64,000 nt of DNA from Linyphia triangularis. Taxonomy: Eukaryota; Arthropoda; Arachnida; Araneae; Linyphiidae. Positions within the stretch are counted from its first letter, which is position 1. Each line of letters opens with the position of its first letter. The position numbers were made by a program, and so were the translations under genes. Below are positions 49,101-61,100 of this stretch, piece after piece. Below the pieces are notes generated by a model. That model searched no databases. It saw nothing but the letters and a program-made list of their open reading frames with translations, and was not told where the DNA came from. Location of the stretch: the NCBI GenBank assembly GCA_963978545.1, contig OZ021732.1, positions 49,767,214 through 49,831,213 on the forward strand, written 5' to 3'.

Positions 49101-52100
49101 TTTATACCACTTTTGAATGAACTTGGTTTCCATAAATCATTGATATATTTAACCTTAAAAGTTATAAAACAAGTAAATAGTCGCAATACGATAACATATA
49201 AATTTTAGTGCATCCATTTTCTAAATATTACATCTGTAATAATAAAACAAGCTGTGTGTCTGTCTGTGGCTCTGTGGATCTATAGAAACCTACTTAAAAT
49301 TGGAGTAGAACTCTGAAATTTTGAACACAAGAAGTTTTGGCTTTCTAACTTTATGTATGTCAAACAGAATGTTAAAATTTAAATTACTTCTTTTTTAATT
49401 AATATTTTAATTAATTTTCTTTTACAAAGTGACTTCAAATAGAGATACAGCTCCGAAATTTTCAACATATGTAGTTTTAGCCTTCTAATTGGACATTTGA
49501 AAAACAGAATGTTAAAATTTTAATTAGTTCTTTTTTAATTAACAATTTTTTTACAAAAAGACTTCTAATGGGGTTACAGCTTTGAAATTTTCTATATAAG
49601 TAATTTTGGCCTTCTTATTGAACTATTGAGAAATGGAATTTTAAATTTGTTGATAGTTTTTTTTTTTAATTAATTAATAAATATTTTACAAAACGGTTTC
49701 TAATAGGGCTACAGCTCTGAAATTTTCAACATAAGTAGTTTTAGCCTTCTAATTGGACTATTAAAAAATAGAATTTAAATTTTTTATTTAGCTCTTTTTA
49801 ACTATTTTTTTTTTAATTAATTAATAACTATTTTACAAAAGGATTTTCAATAGGGCTACAGCTCTGAAATTTTCAACATAAGTAGTTTTGGCCTTTTGGA
49901 AAATAGAATTCTAAATTTTATTTAGTTCTTTTTTAATTAATATATATTTAACAAAACAATATCTAATAGGGCTACAGCTCTGAAATTCTCAACATAAGTA
50001 GTTGTGGCCTCCTAATTGGACTTTCGAAAAACAAAATTTGAAATTTTTATTTAAATCTTTTTTAATTAATTAACAAATATTTTACAAAACGATTTCTACT
50101 TGGGCTACAGTTCTGAAATTTTCAAAACAAGTAGTTTTGGCATTGTAATTGGACTATTGACAAAACGAATGTTAAAATTTTAATTTGTTCTTTAATTAAT
50201 TTTTTCACAAAAAGCAACTTCTAATAGGCTTAGAGCTCTGAAAGTTTCAACATAGGTAGTTTTGGCCTTCTAGTTTTTCTTTCCACAAACACGTGTTAAA
50301 ATAATCTTAAAGGGGTGTTGTATTATTGTATTAACGAGGATTTTTTTTTCTTGATAAGGGAGAAGCTTCCAATATTAAGGTTTTACGTAGCAATTAGATT
50401 TTAGTGAGTGAAACTAGCTTATGCTTACGCAACAATGAACCTTTCAGAGAGCGAAGCGAGCCTATCTTTGCATATAGCAATGAACCTTTCAGAGAGCGAA
50501 GCGAGCCTATCTTTGCATATAGCAATGAACCTTTCAACGAGTGAAGTAAGCCTGCGCTTATGTGTCCATGAACTTTTCAGCGAATGAAGCGAGCTCGATT
50601 TTGCGTAGCGATGAACCTTCCTGCGAGTAAAAGCGGCAAAAACTGGAACCTATACACCAAAGACGGATTTCTTCAACACGAGGCCTCATAGTTAGCTAAA
50701 ATATTGCACATGTTAAAATTTCGTAGCGAAGCACGGTTATTCAGATAGTAATCTATAAAATTAAAGTAATGTGAAATTTTAAGTTATTTTTTAGTATACC
50801 AACTTTTATCTGAAATTAAAGTAATAGTTCTATAATAGATAATAGTTCTGGTTGGGGTGATTACGTTTTGAAACGCATTGGGCTTATTAAAAAACATTAA
50901 AGAGTGTAACTAATTATATTGAAGAAAAAAATTGAAAAACTGAAGGAAAAAAAAATCTTGTGTACTTGACCGGCCCATTTTTTAGACACTGACCGTCCCG
51001 GTGATTGCACTGGATAACCCTACGGCCAATACGCCCTTGATAAAGGGTGATTCTAAGTTTTATAGCAAAAATATAAAGTCAGGTAGAGAGGACCGAAATT
51101 AGCACACTTGATGAGGAAATTGTGAGTGTAAGTACTAGCAATAAAGAATCTATGAACAACAAGTACGTGAGAATGACAGTTAAAAATGTGCTCCAAAAGA
51201 AGAAATCCATTCAAGTCAAGTCAGTATTAAGAAAAGAAGAGTTCTGAACCATGTGATGTAATGAGGCAGACCTCTTTCAACTACGATCCAATCTTGCACC
51301 TCAATGCCTCTTTTGATCACATACTTTTGATTACAAAATCTAATTATTTCAGACCCCTTTAATTGTCTTTATATTATTCCAGACTTTTAAGCAAGACTTT
51401 GTGCAATAATGCCTTCCAAAAATTACTCAACATTAAAGTCTCATAAGTTAACAGCACAAAGATGGATCATATAGTTGGTTAATTTCCTTCCTAATTCATA
51501 ACATGCGGTGTCATGTGATACAAACTCTATGCTTCCACAACTACCTTGTACATGGCGCTCTCCACCTCAGCCTGAGTTAAGTTGTTGTGATCCTTGTTCT
51601 TCTTGCCCTCTTCGTGTACTGGTGAAGAAGGAGCTGAAGACATGGGGTCACTCTCTTCTTGATCCGAGCTGATATCCTTCTGTTCATTCTCCCCTGCATG
51701 ATCAGCCCCAAGGTGTGCCAACTTGAGAGTCTCCGTTAGGAAGGGGATGAAAGATTCCTTGATGTTGCCCACCACTTGGCGGGTGATGAGCAGGGCTGCC
51801 AGTTGCTGCATAGAAAGAAGAAAAGAATTGTGAACAAATGACACACATAAATCTGACGATTGATGTTAGCGAATAGAAAGGAGCTAGTTTTCCAGATCTT
51901 AGAGTTGTGGCATACGAATTTTGTGGCATAATTTTTTGCCACATGACTTGCAGGTTATTCCGTACCTAAACGTTGATACATCATGATTCGAACTTCAGAA
52001 GAGGGATGCCTTATGGGAAGTCTTTCAAGAGAAAACTATTTCTTATTTGCATCTCAAATGCAAGAAAATATAGGAAACTCCAAACAGGTAGTCCAATAAT

Positions 52101-55100
52101 TGACAGATGATTATCGGTCACAACTGTTGTTGTGTCTACTCATTTGAATTCAAAGATTGCATATCATCAAGAAAGGCTTGTTCTAAAGATATCTTGCATT
52201 CTAGATGCTAAGCAAAAAGTCCTATGACTATTGTCTGATAGTGATTTTTAGATTGTTTTTCAAATGCAAACAAGGAAGAGGTTATCATATGCCGATATAA
52301 TGATGAAATATAGTAGGAAAGTATTTTTTTATTAGTAATGATTATTTGTTAAGTGAACAAACATTTTTGTAACACCCAATTGGAATTATATTTATATTTA
52401 TCTATTTTCAACTTCATACATCAAAAGTCATCTTGATAAAAATTTCACTTAAGCTACTTATCAAAAGTGAAACTGATTATTTAACTTGGTTTTACTTGTT
52501 CTTTTTGAGAATTCTAACAACTCCATCAAACTTAAAAGAACACTCCTTTAACTAATTCAGATACTTTTACCAATGAATAATTGCAATAACAGATTTATTA
52601 AGGAGAAAAAATTCATTTTACTGCTTAAAAGTCCCTCTCCCCCCGAAAAAAAATCAAACAAGTAATAAACAATTACGAATAAATTTTAATTTACAAGTAA
52701 TTTTTAACATCAAATTAAAATTAAGAAAATGAAAAATTATAGGCATGTTTTTAGGCTTAAGCAAGAGACAATACTTACAATATTGTAGTCATATAAGATA
52801 TAAGCTTTGAGTAAAAAAATAATAATTAATTTCTGACTGAAGTACAAGCAAAGTTGTTACAATTTTAAGCTACTTACAACTACAACTTGTTCCAACAAAT
52901 TAAAAATATTACAAGGGAAAAGTCAGTCTCCTTATTGTAAAAGAAATGTTTACTCACTTCTTAGTTACTTCAAAATTCAAGTTACATTATTTTTTATGCT
53001 CAAAAATGAAAAAAAAAACAGTTTAAGAAATGCATCTTACAAATATGCTTTTGCATAACTGCAAGGGTTACTGGTATTTTCTAAAGCGAGTACAAATATG
53101 TGAAATTAGAGAGTTAAACATTGTTTTAAAAATATATTTTCAGTCACATTTTCATTGAAATTTCTTGCAATGTGGAAAGCTCAAATGTAGTTAGCTTCAA
53201 TAAAACAATATTAATAATAAAATCTGTTACACTATCTTAACATACATTTACTTGTATAGTAATTAATGTATGAAGTAGGGATATATTGTTGTTTATTTAA
53301 AAATTAATTGTAAATTTAGTTTAAAGTCTAAATAAAATCTCAAAAGAAACTTGCCTCTTTTAGTTTTTCCATATCTTGCAAGTAAAAAGCAATGTAAAAC
53401 AGAGATAAGAAGGAATTTACAAACTGAAACTGAGAGAAAGACCATTATTAAAAACCACTAATTATAAAGCTATTTAATTACAAAAAAATAAGTATCTAAA
53501 TCAGAAGTAAAAGTTTTAATCAAAGTGTTAACAAATTAAATATTTATTATTAAAAATATTAAAACACAGATAATGATAAAATGAAATTAAAAAAAAAAAT
53601 TTAAAAAAAAGTTTCATTAACTTACTTTAGATTTACAAAATAATTTATTGAGGATACCAATTTAACTAGAGCACTACCGTTTAAAGTTTTCAGAGATAAA
53701 AAATCAGGCAAGTTTAAATTATAGCAAACGGGAAAATACTGCACTAAAATAATTTGGGTAAAAATAGCTATTGAGAAAATAAAACTGCAAAACATGTCCA
53801 TATACCCAAGCTCCAAACTGCTGGTTTGCATGCAAAAAATGCAGAAAAATATCACAGGCCAAAGCATCACTTGGCAAGCTAACATTTAGACACCATACTA
53901 ACCAATAGCTCTTTAGCTACAAGATGATTTTCATATTCTTCTTCTCCCCTATAGTTCTCTGGTAAGGCATAGAAAAGAGGCAAAAGAAAACATAAAAAGA
54001 TTTTGAGGCTAGAATAAATTGTGGAACGCAGATAACTGAACCACTCAAACTTAAGTACAAGTGCATGCTTTGAAAGAAAAAATCTTTTTAACTTTGAGGA
54101 AATAAAATAGGAAATTATGTGAAATTAGAAACAAGAAAAGAATGAGAAAAGAAAAAGTATAATAGTCTAGTCTAATATAATTTTATTTATTGATGAGTTG
54201 TCAGAATGAAAATTTTAAAATAAATTGATTTATATCTTTAATATTGACAAAATAAATAAGCAATAAAAGTAAGTTAATTTCAATTTGACATATTGTAAAT
54301 TAGGTTGGTCCTTATAAGGTGTCAAAAATGAGATTTCATCTAAATTTAACTCTCACCCCCTCCATTTTTTCCCTTTTGGCCTATTTTGGGAGTGTACTCA
54401 ATCCAATAAATTAGTTTTAACCTGTATTCATATTAATTGCATCAGATTTTCAATCCAATAAATTGATATTAACCTGTACCGCAACAGTGCCTTATTAAAA
54501 AGATTACACATATTGAACATTTTTGAAAAAAAGAAATTCCATTGGATTCAATTTCACAACCACTAAATATATTTCTTTTTTTCAATTTTGACAGTGTACC
54601 AAGTTTTATTTTATTAAATATTAACCTGTGCCACATTGACATTGAGAGTGGTAAAAATAGACACAGAATCACAGACCTTAAATAAAAAAGAAAATTGCCA
54701 AAATATTGATGCAAATTAACAAATAAAAAAATCTAACATTTACACAATACAAATTTTGTACTTTTTGCAATATTTTCTTTTTAATGTCTCTTTTTTTACA
54801 ATATGGATTCTGTTTGCAGAGATCGCCCACATGTTGCAAAACACATTTTTTTTAAAAAAAATTTATTAATAATTAAAGAGTACTTAAAAAAAATTTACTC
54901 CTGTTTCTAGACTTTATTTTCAGTTAAAAAATTTACTACATAAAGATTTTTAATGTATGTTTAACATTTTTATAAGAAATAGTTACTTTCCAAAAGGTGG
55001 ATAAAACATTTAAAAATTCGGAAGCATTTTGTTTCTTAAACAGATTCAGGCTTTTCACTGATACCAACTCAAGGATTTTCTTGCTTAAAATCATAAATAT

Positions 55101-58100
55101 ATTAAAAATTTATCAGGTGGAATAGATTTTTATTATCTATAATATTTTATTTACGAAAAGATTAAAATTTACAAATCTGTGTCTCATTTTAAAATCCTTC
55201 TCCTTATTGCCATTAAATATCTTATTTTCCCAGCAATTGTGATGTGTGAGCCCAAATGATATATTTTAAAACATTACAGATACCAAATAACAAGCATCTC
55301 TAGGCATAAATTGGAAGGCAGTGGTTTGGAATAATTTTGAGAGAGAGACAAGAAGTTTGAAAAATAAGGACCATCCTATTATATATGTTCAAATAATATT
55401 ATATGCAAAGAATAAAATAAAATTCATTGTGTTCTTAATATTCATATTATATATTTTTATAAAACAGGTTAGTTAAAAATGTTTTTATACAAATTAAACC
55501 TGAGCAATCCTAAAAGGTTAGAAAATTCAGCAATACAATACCTATATTTTCCAAACATTGTAGAACTCAAATTATAAATTTTGCTAGAAGAAAATATTTA
55601 CGAATTCAATCTAAAATTCTTTTACATAGTTATATACTACGCTTCTATGGGGATATCAGTTACATATTTGTGTAGCTACCACATTTAACTTAAAACCAAA
55701 ACTTATCCAAACTTTGTAACTACGTAAATTTATAAGTATAAATGTATTAAGAATATCAAAAGGCAAAGATAGATGAATAACTAACTCAAAATATTAATCA
55801 AAATTAAACAATAAAAATGTATGAATCTAATAAAAAAATTATAACACTTGTTGTGGGGAAACTGTAATATAAAAATATAACTGAAACAAATTTCAACAAT
55901 TGAAAGTAAGAAATTAGATGAACTTTGTATGTTACCAATAGTTTGAAAGTATATGCATAAATTTGTAACTAAAACAAGCTTGCTTAAAAGCAGCATGCGA
56001 AAAAAAATTTCAATGCTTTTGCTTTGAAAAAGCCCTAATATTTGCTCAGCAAAATGACGAGAAATGCTTGAAGATAAAATGATGATGGTGCAATGTTGTT
56101 GAAAATCTTGAAAGCAGAATATACCCAAAAAAATGGATAAAAATGGAAAGTAAACTTTTATAGTTTAAGTACCAACCAGGACTAATTTGACAATCAGATG
56201 GTTTTCGAAACTTTCTTCCAGTCTATAGTGTTCTGTAAAATAAGATAATCCAACTTGAGATTTAAAAATAACTTCCCCATTAGTGTTCAGGAAAAAGAGA
56301 ATTAATACCAACTTCTCCTCAATGGCATGTTACTAAAGATTAACACAATATTAAACGGTTATTTCTAAGCACAAATTTTAGAAAATAGTAGCTTTCAAAC
56401 TTTTAAAAATAAAATTTTAAGCACATTATCACCTACTAATATTTTTTCTAGATTTTCCAAATTCTTAGAACCTTAGAACTCATATTAAAGAGATAGATAG
56501 ATAACATTTGTACTTCTTGTAATGAAATGTTATGTTTTTGACACTTCTACAGAACAATCGTCATTTCTAATGATGATTTCGATGCAATTTGCTTGTAAAA
56601 GTTCTGGTAGTTATTTTATATACACACATTCAAAATTCTCTAAACTGTGTTTGTAATTTATAACATAAGGGGACTGAATATGTCAGAACCAAAAAACTGG
56701 ACTATAGACTGAAACTTTTTAATAATCAAGTTTATTTTAATTAGTGAAACATCAAATTGTAATCTTCCCTCGAATCCAATTTGATCCATTCAGCCAACCT
56801 GATATTCACATGCTTCCAGGTAGTTAAAACAGTACTATATAACTGGGACCTTTCTTTAGACGTTCTAACAAAATTCAACTATAATAATATTCAACTTTCA
56901 AACATACATATGTAAAAAAAAATGCAATACAATTACCTTTATCATTTAACCACACAGCAATTCTGTGATAGACCCCATCCAACACATTGATGACTAAAGC
57001 CAGGAGGACTTTTGGAAAAAGGGTCATCCAGAAAGGAAAGCCACGAGCATCAATCATCCGGTCCCACCATGTCTTCATTAAAAACAAAACATTTTGAAAT
57101 TAATGAATATACCCTTATTAAAAAAGACTTACTAACTTAATCAGGTCAATTCCATACTTAAATTTCTTTCTTAATTTATGTATTCCTGAGATACATTTAA
57201 GAATCTGTTCCCTTCTGTTAAAAAATTGCAAAGCTTTTTACTTCTATAACTCGAGTCTTAAACAACCCTGTAGCCATACTACATAATATATTGTAAGCTC
57301 TCATAAAAAAAAAAAAAAGATTAGCAGCCAATGCTCTAAGTCAAGTTATTTATGATCAAGCAAACCAAAGATGTATTATGTAATCACAATAAACAATTAC
57401 TTTTTTTTAAATCCTTTACATTAGCTTTGATTTTGTGTGTTTGTGGCAGGCAAATCTCTTCAGAGGGCAAACTAACCAACTTGCTATCATCCAATCAATC
57501 TGAAACTTGGCAGATAGACTCGTTGTTAATGATAATACATTCTATCAAGTTTTTGGGACTGTCACTAAAAGAGTGTTTTTACACACATTTTAATTGGGCT
57601 GCAGAAGACTAATTAATTTATATATTTCAACTCATAATACCTGAAACTTAGCAGACAGACTCATTGTTGATGACAATTCATTCTAACAAGTTTTGGGGAA
57701 AAAAATAAAAACTGTTAGTTACAGACACCAGATCAATGGTTTTTTTCACAGTTGGCAATATATATAAAGAATTTATAATAAAAGCCTTGTTTTTATGTTT
57801 CTAATTTTTAAATTATTGTGTTTCACAACCCCAATTTTATTTTTTAAATAATTGAACCCAAACCTTAATTTTAGCTGTAAAAGATCCCTAATAAGGAATC
57901 TTTAATCTGAAATTCTGAAAAAATAATCTTTAATTTAAGGAATTTTTTATCTGAAAAATTCTGAAATTTCAGCTTTAAATTTGCAGTATATACATTAACA
58001 TAAACATAGAGTAATTAAGGGCACAAACCTGCAATTCAAATATCAAAAACATGACAAGAAATACAACAAGTAAACAGAAAGCTATGACAGGTAAGCTAAC

Positions 58101-61100
58101 ACAATATCGGAATAGGTTGCGCTTCCAAGCAGGATAAGTTGGTTCCATTCTTCCAGTTATGGGGCTAACTGCCAAGGGCCCCTGAAATGTTTTGAATGAA
58201 ACAGAATTTTTTTTTTTTTTTAATTATTAAACATTTGAAAAAGAAAAAAAAACTTAATAATTAATAAAATCTAAAAACCTTCACATAATACATATATAAA
58301 TATAACATCAATAAAACAATACAGTTATTCAAAATGATCAGGAGCAAAGTTATTAACTTTAGTAAAAGATACTAAAAAACATGAGTCTTAAATTTAAATC
58401 CCAAAAATCTAGTTTTACAAAATAAACATTATATTACAAAATGTACATAATATTCTTTGTTTAATGATTAATGTGATTGAAATTATACTTTCAAAAATGA
58501 AAACCTCACAAATGGATTTCATAACTAATAAGGTTAAATAATATGTTACAGCAACTGGACTACATTCTTATGCTGCAAATTGTGATCCAAGTAATAAAAA
58601 TATTTACATACTGTAAAAAGTGGTCGAGGCTCAGCTAAGAGTTCATTTTGAATATCCAGAGTACCCCAACGATAAGCTAATTCTGCACAGTTCCTTTTCC
58701 AAGATTCCAGATATAGTGTAGCCCATAAGACATTAAAGAGAGCAAATACAACAAAGCACACATCTTCTGTAGCCTGGAAGATAAGGTAAGGCAAAAAATA
58801 AGACACTGCTTACATGACAAAATCAAAATTTATCTTAAATATAATTCATATTTTCTTGAAAACTATTATACAAATAATGTATTAATATAATATGTTTCAT
58901 TTTCACAATAAAAATGTGTTTCTTGCTATGTTGAAATATAATAAAAACATTAATAAAATAATACCAAAACATTTTACTTCAAACACTTTTAATATTACAA
59001 AGGTAATTAAAGATGCTCAGATTACAACTAAAATCAGATTCATATGAATACCTGGTCTCGGCCGTAACAACAAAGCCACATAAAAAGTCCAAAGAATGCA
59101 GGCATAGTCAAGGCTTTAGTGTAATGTCCTAACCAGGCAAAATAGATCGCAATTTTCACACCAAAGTAGTCACAAATGTCATCTAAACATAAAACAATCT
59201 ATTATGTAGTAAGATATTAATTACAACGCTTTATAAGAAATTAAAATTGAGGACTAAAACAAATGCTACAGTTTCTTAAAAACAATATCTGACAAATTGT
59301 AACTTCAAATTTTTTTTTGTGTCAGACAAAAACCAAAAATACAAGCTAAATATTAAACTTTAAATGCAAAATAAATCTTTTCTATCATTAGCGTTTAAAA
59401 ATAAATGCTGCAATCAGATAATATATCTCTTGTCTCAACATAGTTAGTTTAATGACTTCACTTGTTGAAAAGAGCTGAAAACATATCCCTATTTTTGTAC
59501 TAAAACTTTTAGTAAAAAATAAATGAGCATTAAAATAAATTTTATTGCTATTTACAGTCTCTGATTGTGTCTTGAAGCAATATGGTTGGAAAAATTTATT
59601 ATCAACATAGGAATACGGATAAATAAAAAAATTAAAAAGTAAAACTTAGAATTAAATTTTGCAAAGAATTCAATTTGATACTTCAATATATCAAACAGAT
59701 TAAAGTTATTTTTAGGCAATACAAGAAGTATACATTATCAACCATTTGTGGATCAGAAAATGTCAAGAGAGAGAACACATCTTGATGCTCAAAGAAACAA
59801 TGACATACAATTTGTTAGCTCAAGGCCCATAACATTCGCAAGGCTCTGCTCCTTTTCAAAACTCAAAGATAAAATAAAGGAGAAATTTGTTAGAAGAAAT
59901 TACAAGTATAAGAAATTACAATAATTTTGGCATTGGCGCAAAAGGAAAGACAAGAGATATATTATCTGATGAAAATTATTATACTAATGTCTGAGACAAA
60001 GTGGAATGAGTTAAATTGTGTGTACTTAAGGGTTGATGCTTAAAAACTGCTTGCATCCAAGTTCTTTTCAACTTGTTAAGATCATCACTGCTATGTAAAG
60101 GCAAGACTTGGGAAATGACACCTTCAGCTAAACACTTAGGCACTAAAAGAGAAAAAATCAAATTATGACACAAAAATCTAATAATGCCAGACTATGACAT
60201 TTTTCTTTCAAAAAATAAACTTTTCTTTATTAAAAAAACCTTATATGTAATTAAAAAATACTAATATTCCTTAAAATAAAAACAAAGATTAAAATGATCA
60301 ATAATATATAACTTCTTTTAAGAATACTTGATGCACTATTTACAAAAGGAGAATAATTCTTAGATCCCATTAATATATTTGTAGAATAACACTGACAAGA
60401 GATATAATGCAATAACTAAATTGAAACTTAATCTTAAAGATTAAGTTTCAATTTCATCAAAAAACACAAATTTAAATCTTTGAAAAGACTTTTCAAAGAT
60501 TTAAATTTGTGTTTTTTTGATAATTTTCATCATCAAACATTATTTTTATTAACGTTATTTTTTCCGAAATATAAATTAAATGCATAATTTAAACTCATTT
60601 ACATTATTAGACCAGATATCATTCTAACACACTCATCTATATATTTCAGTTTCTAACAGTCAAAACTGAACATAATTTTTCTGAAATTAAGTTTAATTTG
60701 AATGTTTGGTGTTCTGAAAAATAAAAGTATAAATTTGTACACTAACCAATTGGTTGGCCTTCAATAAATTTGATATGTAAGAGTTCATCTTTTTCAGAAG
60801 CTCTCAGCCCATACAGCAAGTTCAGTATAATACTCTGTCTTTCTTGACTGCTCAGAAACAAATCTTTACTTTCTGATTGGTTGAAACATTCCCTTTCTTC
60901 AAATACAAATTCTTTCATCCCACCACCAAACTGTGGTTTCAAAGGTTTACGAAGCCGCTCTTCCTCAGCCCCTTTCAACAAGCTGAAAGTTTCAACACAA
61001 AATCGTAATTTACAGGTTCAAGGGATTATGTTCAATTAAAATTCAGCTCTATAAAGACATACATAAACTATCAATGATAATAGCAAGATACGAGTTTGTA

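Larger units (their letters stand above)
49233..50748 (+). mobile_element. Helitron-like repeat with minisatellite core
   Basis: It starts TC (tctgtaataataaaacaagc) after an A and ends tcgtagcgaagcacggttat then tcagATAG before a T. Insertion between A and T, a TC start, a degenerate CTRR-type end and no target duplication are Helitron traits. The tail is recognisably shared with 63118-63160. No Rep/helicase coding sequence, so it is non-autonomous. Confidence 0.6.
48817..51039. mobile_element. 2.2-kb hAT-like element in ANO8 intron 11, 8-bp duplication
   Basis: A perfect 8-bp duplication ATAAAGGG (48809-48816 and 51040-51047) flanks imperfect inverted ends CAGGGGTGTACTGG and CAAGGGCGTATTGG. 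Both are typical hAT features. No transposase frame is left. A Helitron-like repeat (49233-50748) occupies most of its interior, so this is a nested pair. Confidence 0.8.

Noticed and set aside
49290..50285. CRISPR-like reading of the tandem array
   Set aside because: Units are long, diverged and without unique spacers of constant size. This is a eukaryotic minisatellite in a transposon.
60456..60521. Calling the hairpin a microRNA gene
   Set aside because: Near-perfect arms with a one-base loop are unlike a typical animal pre-miRNA. Kept as a repeat and a finding.
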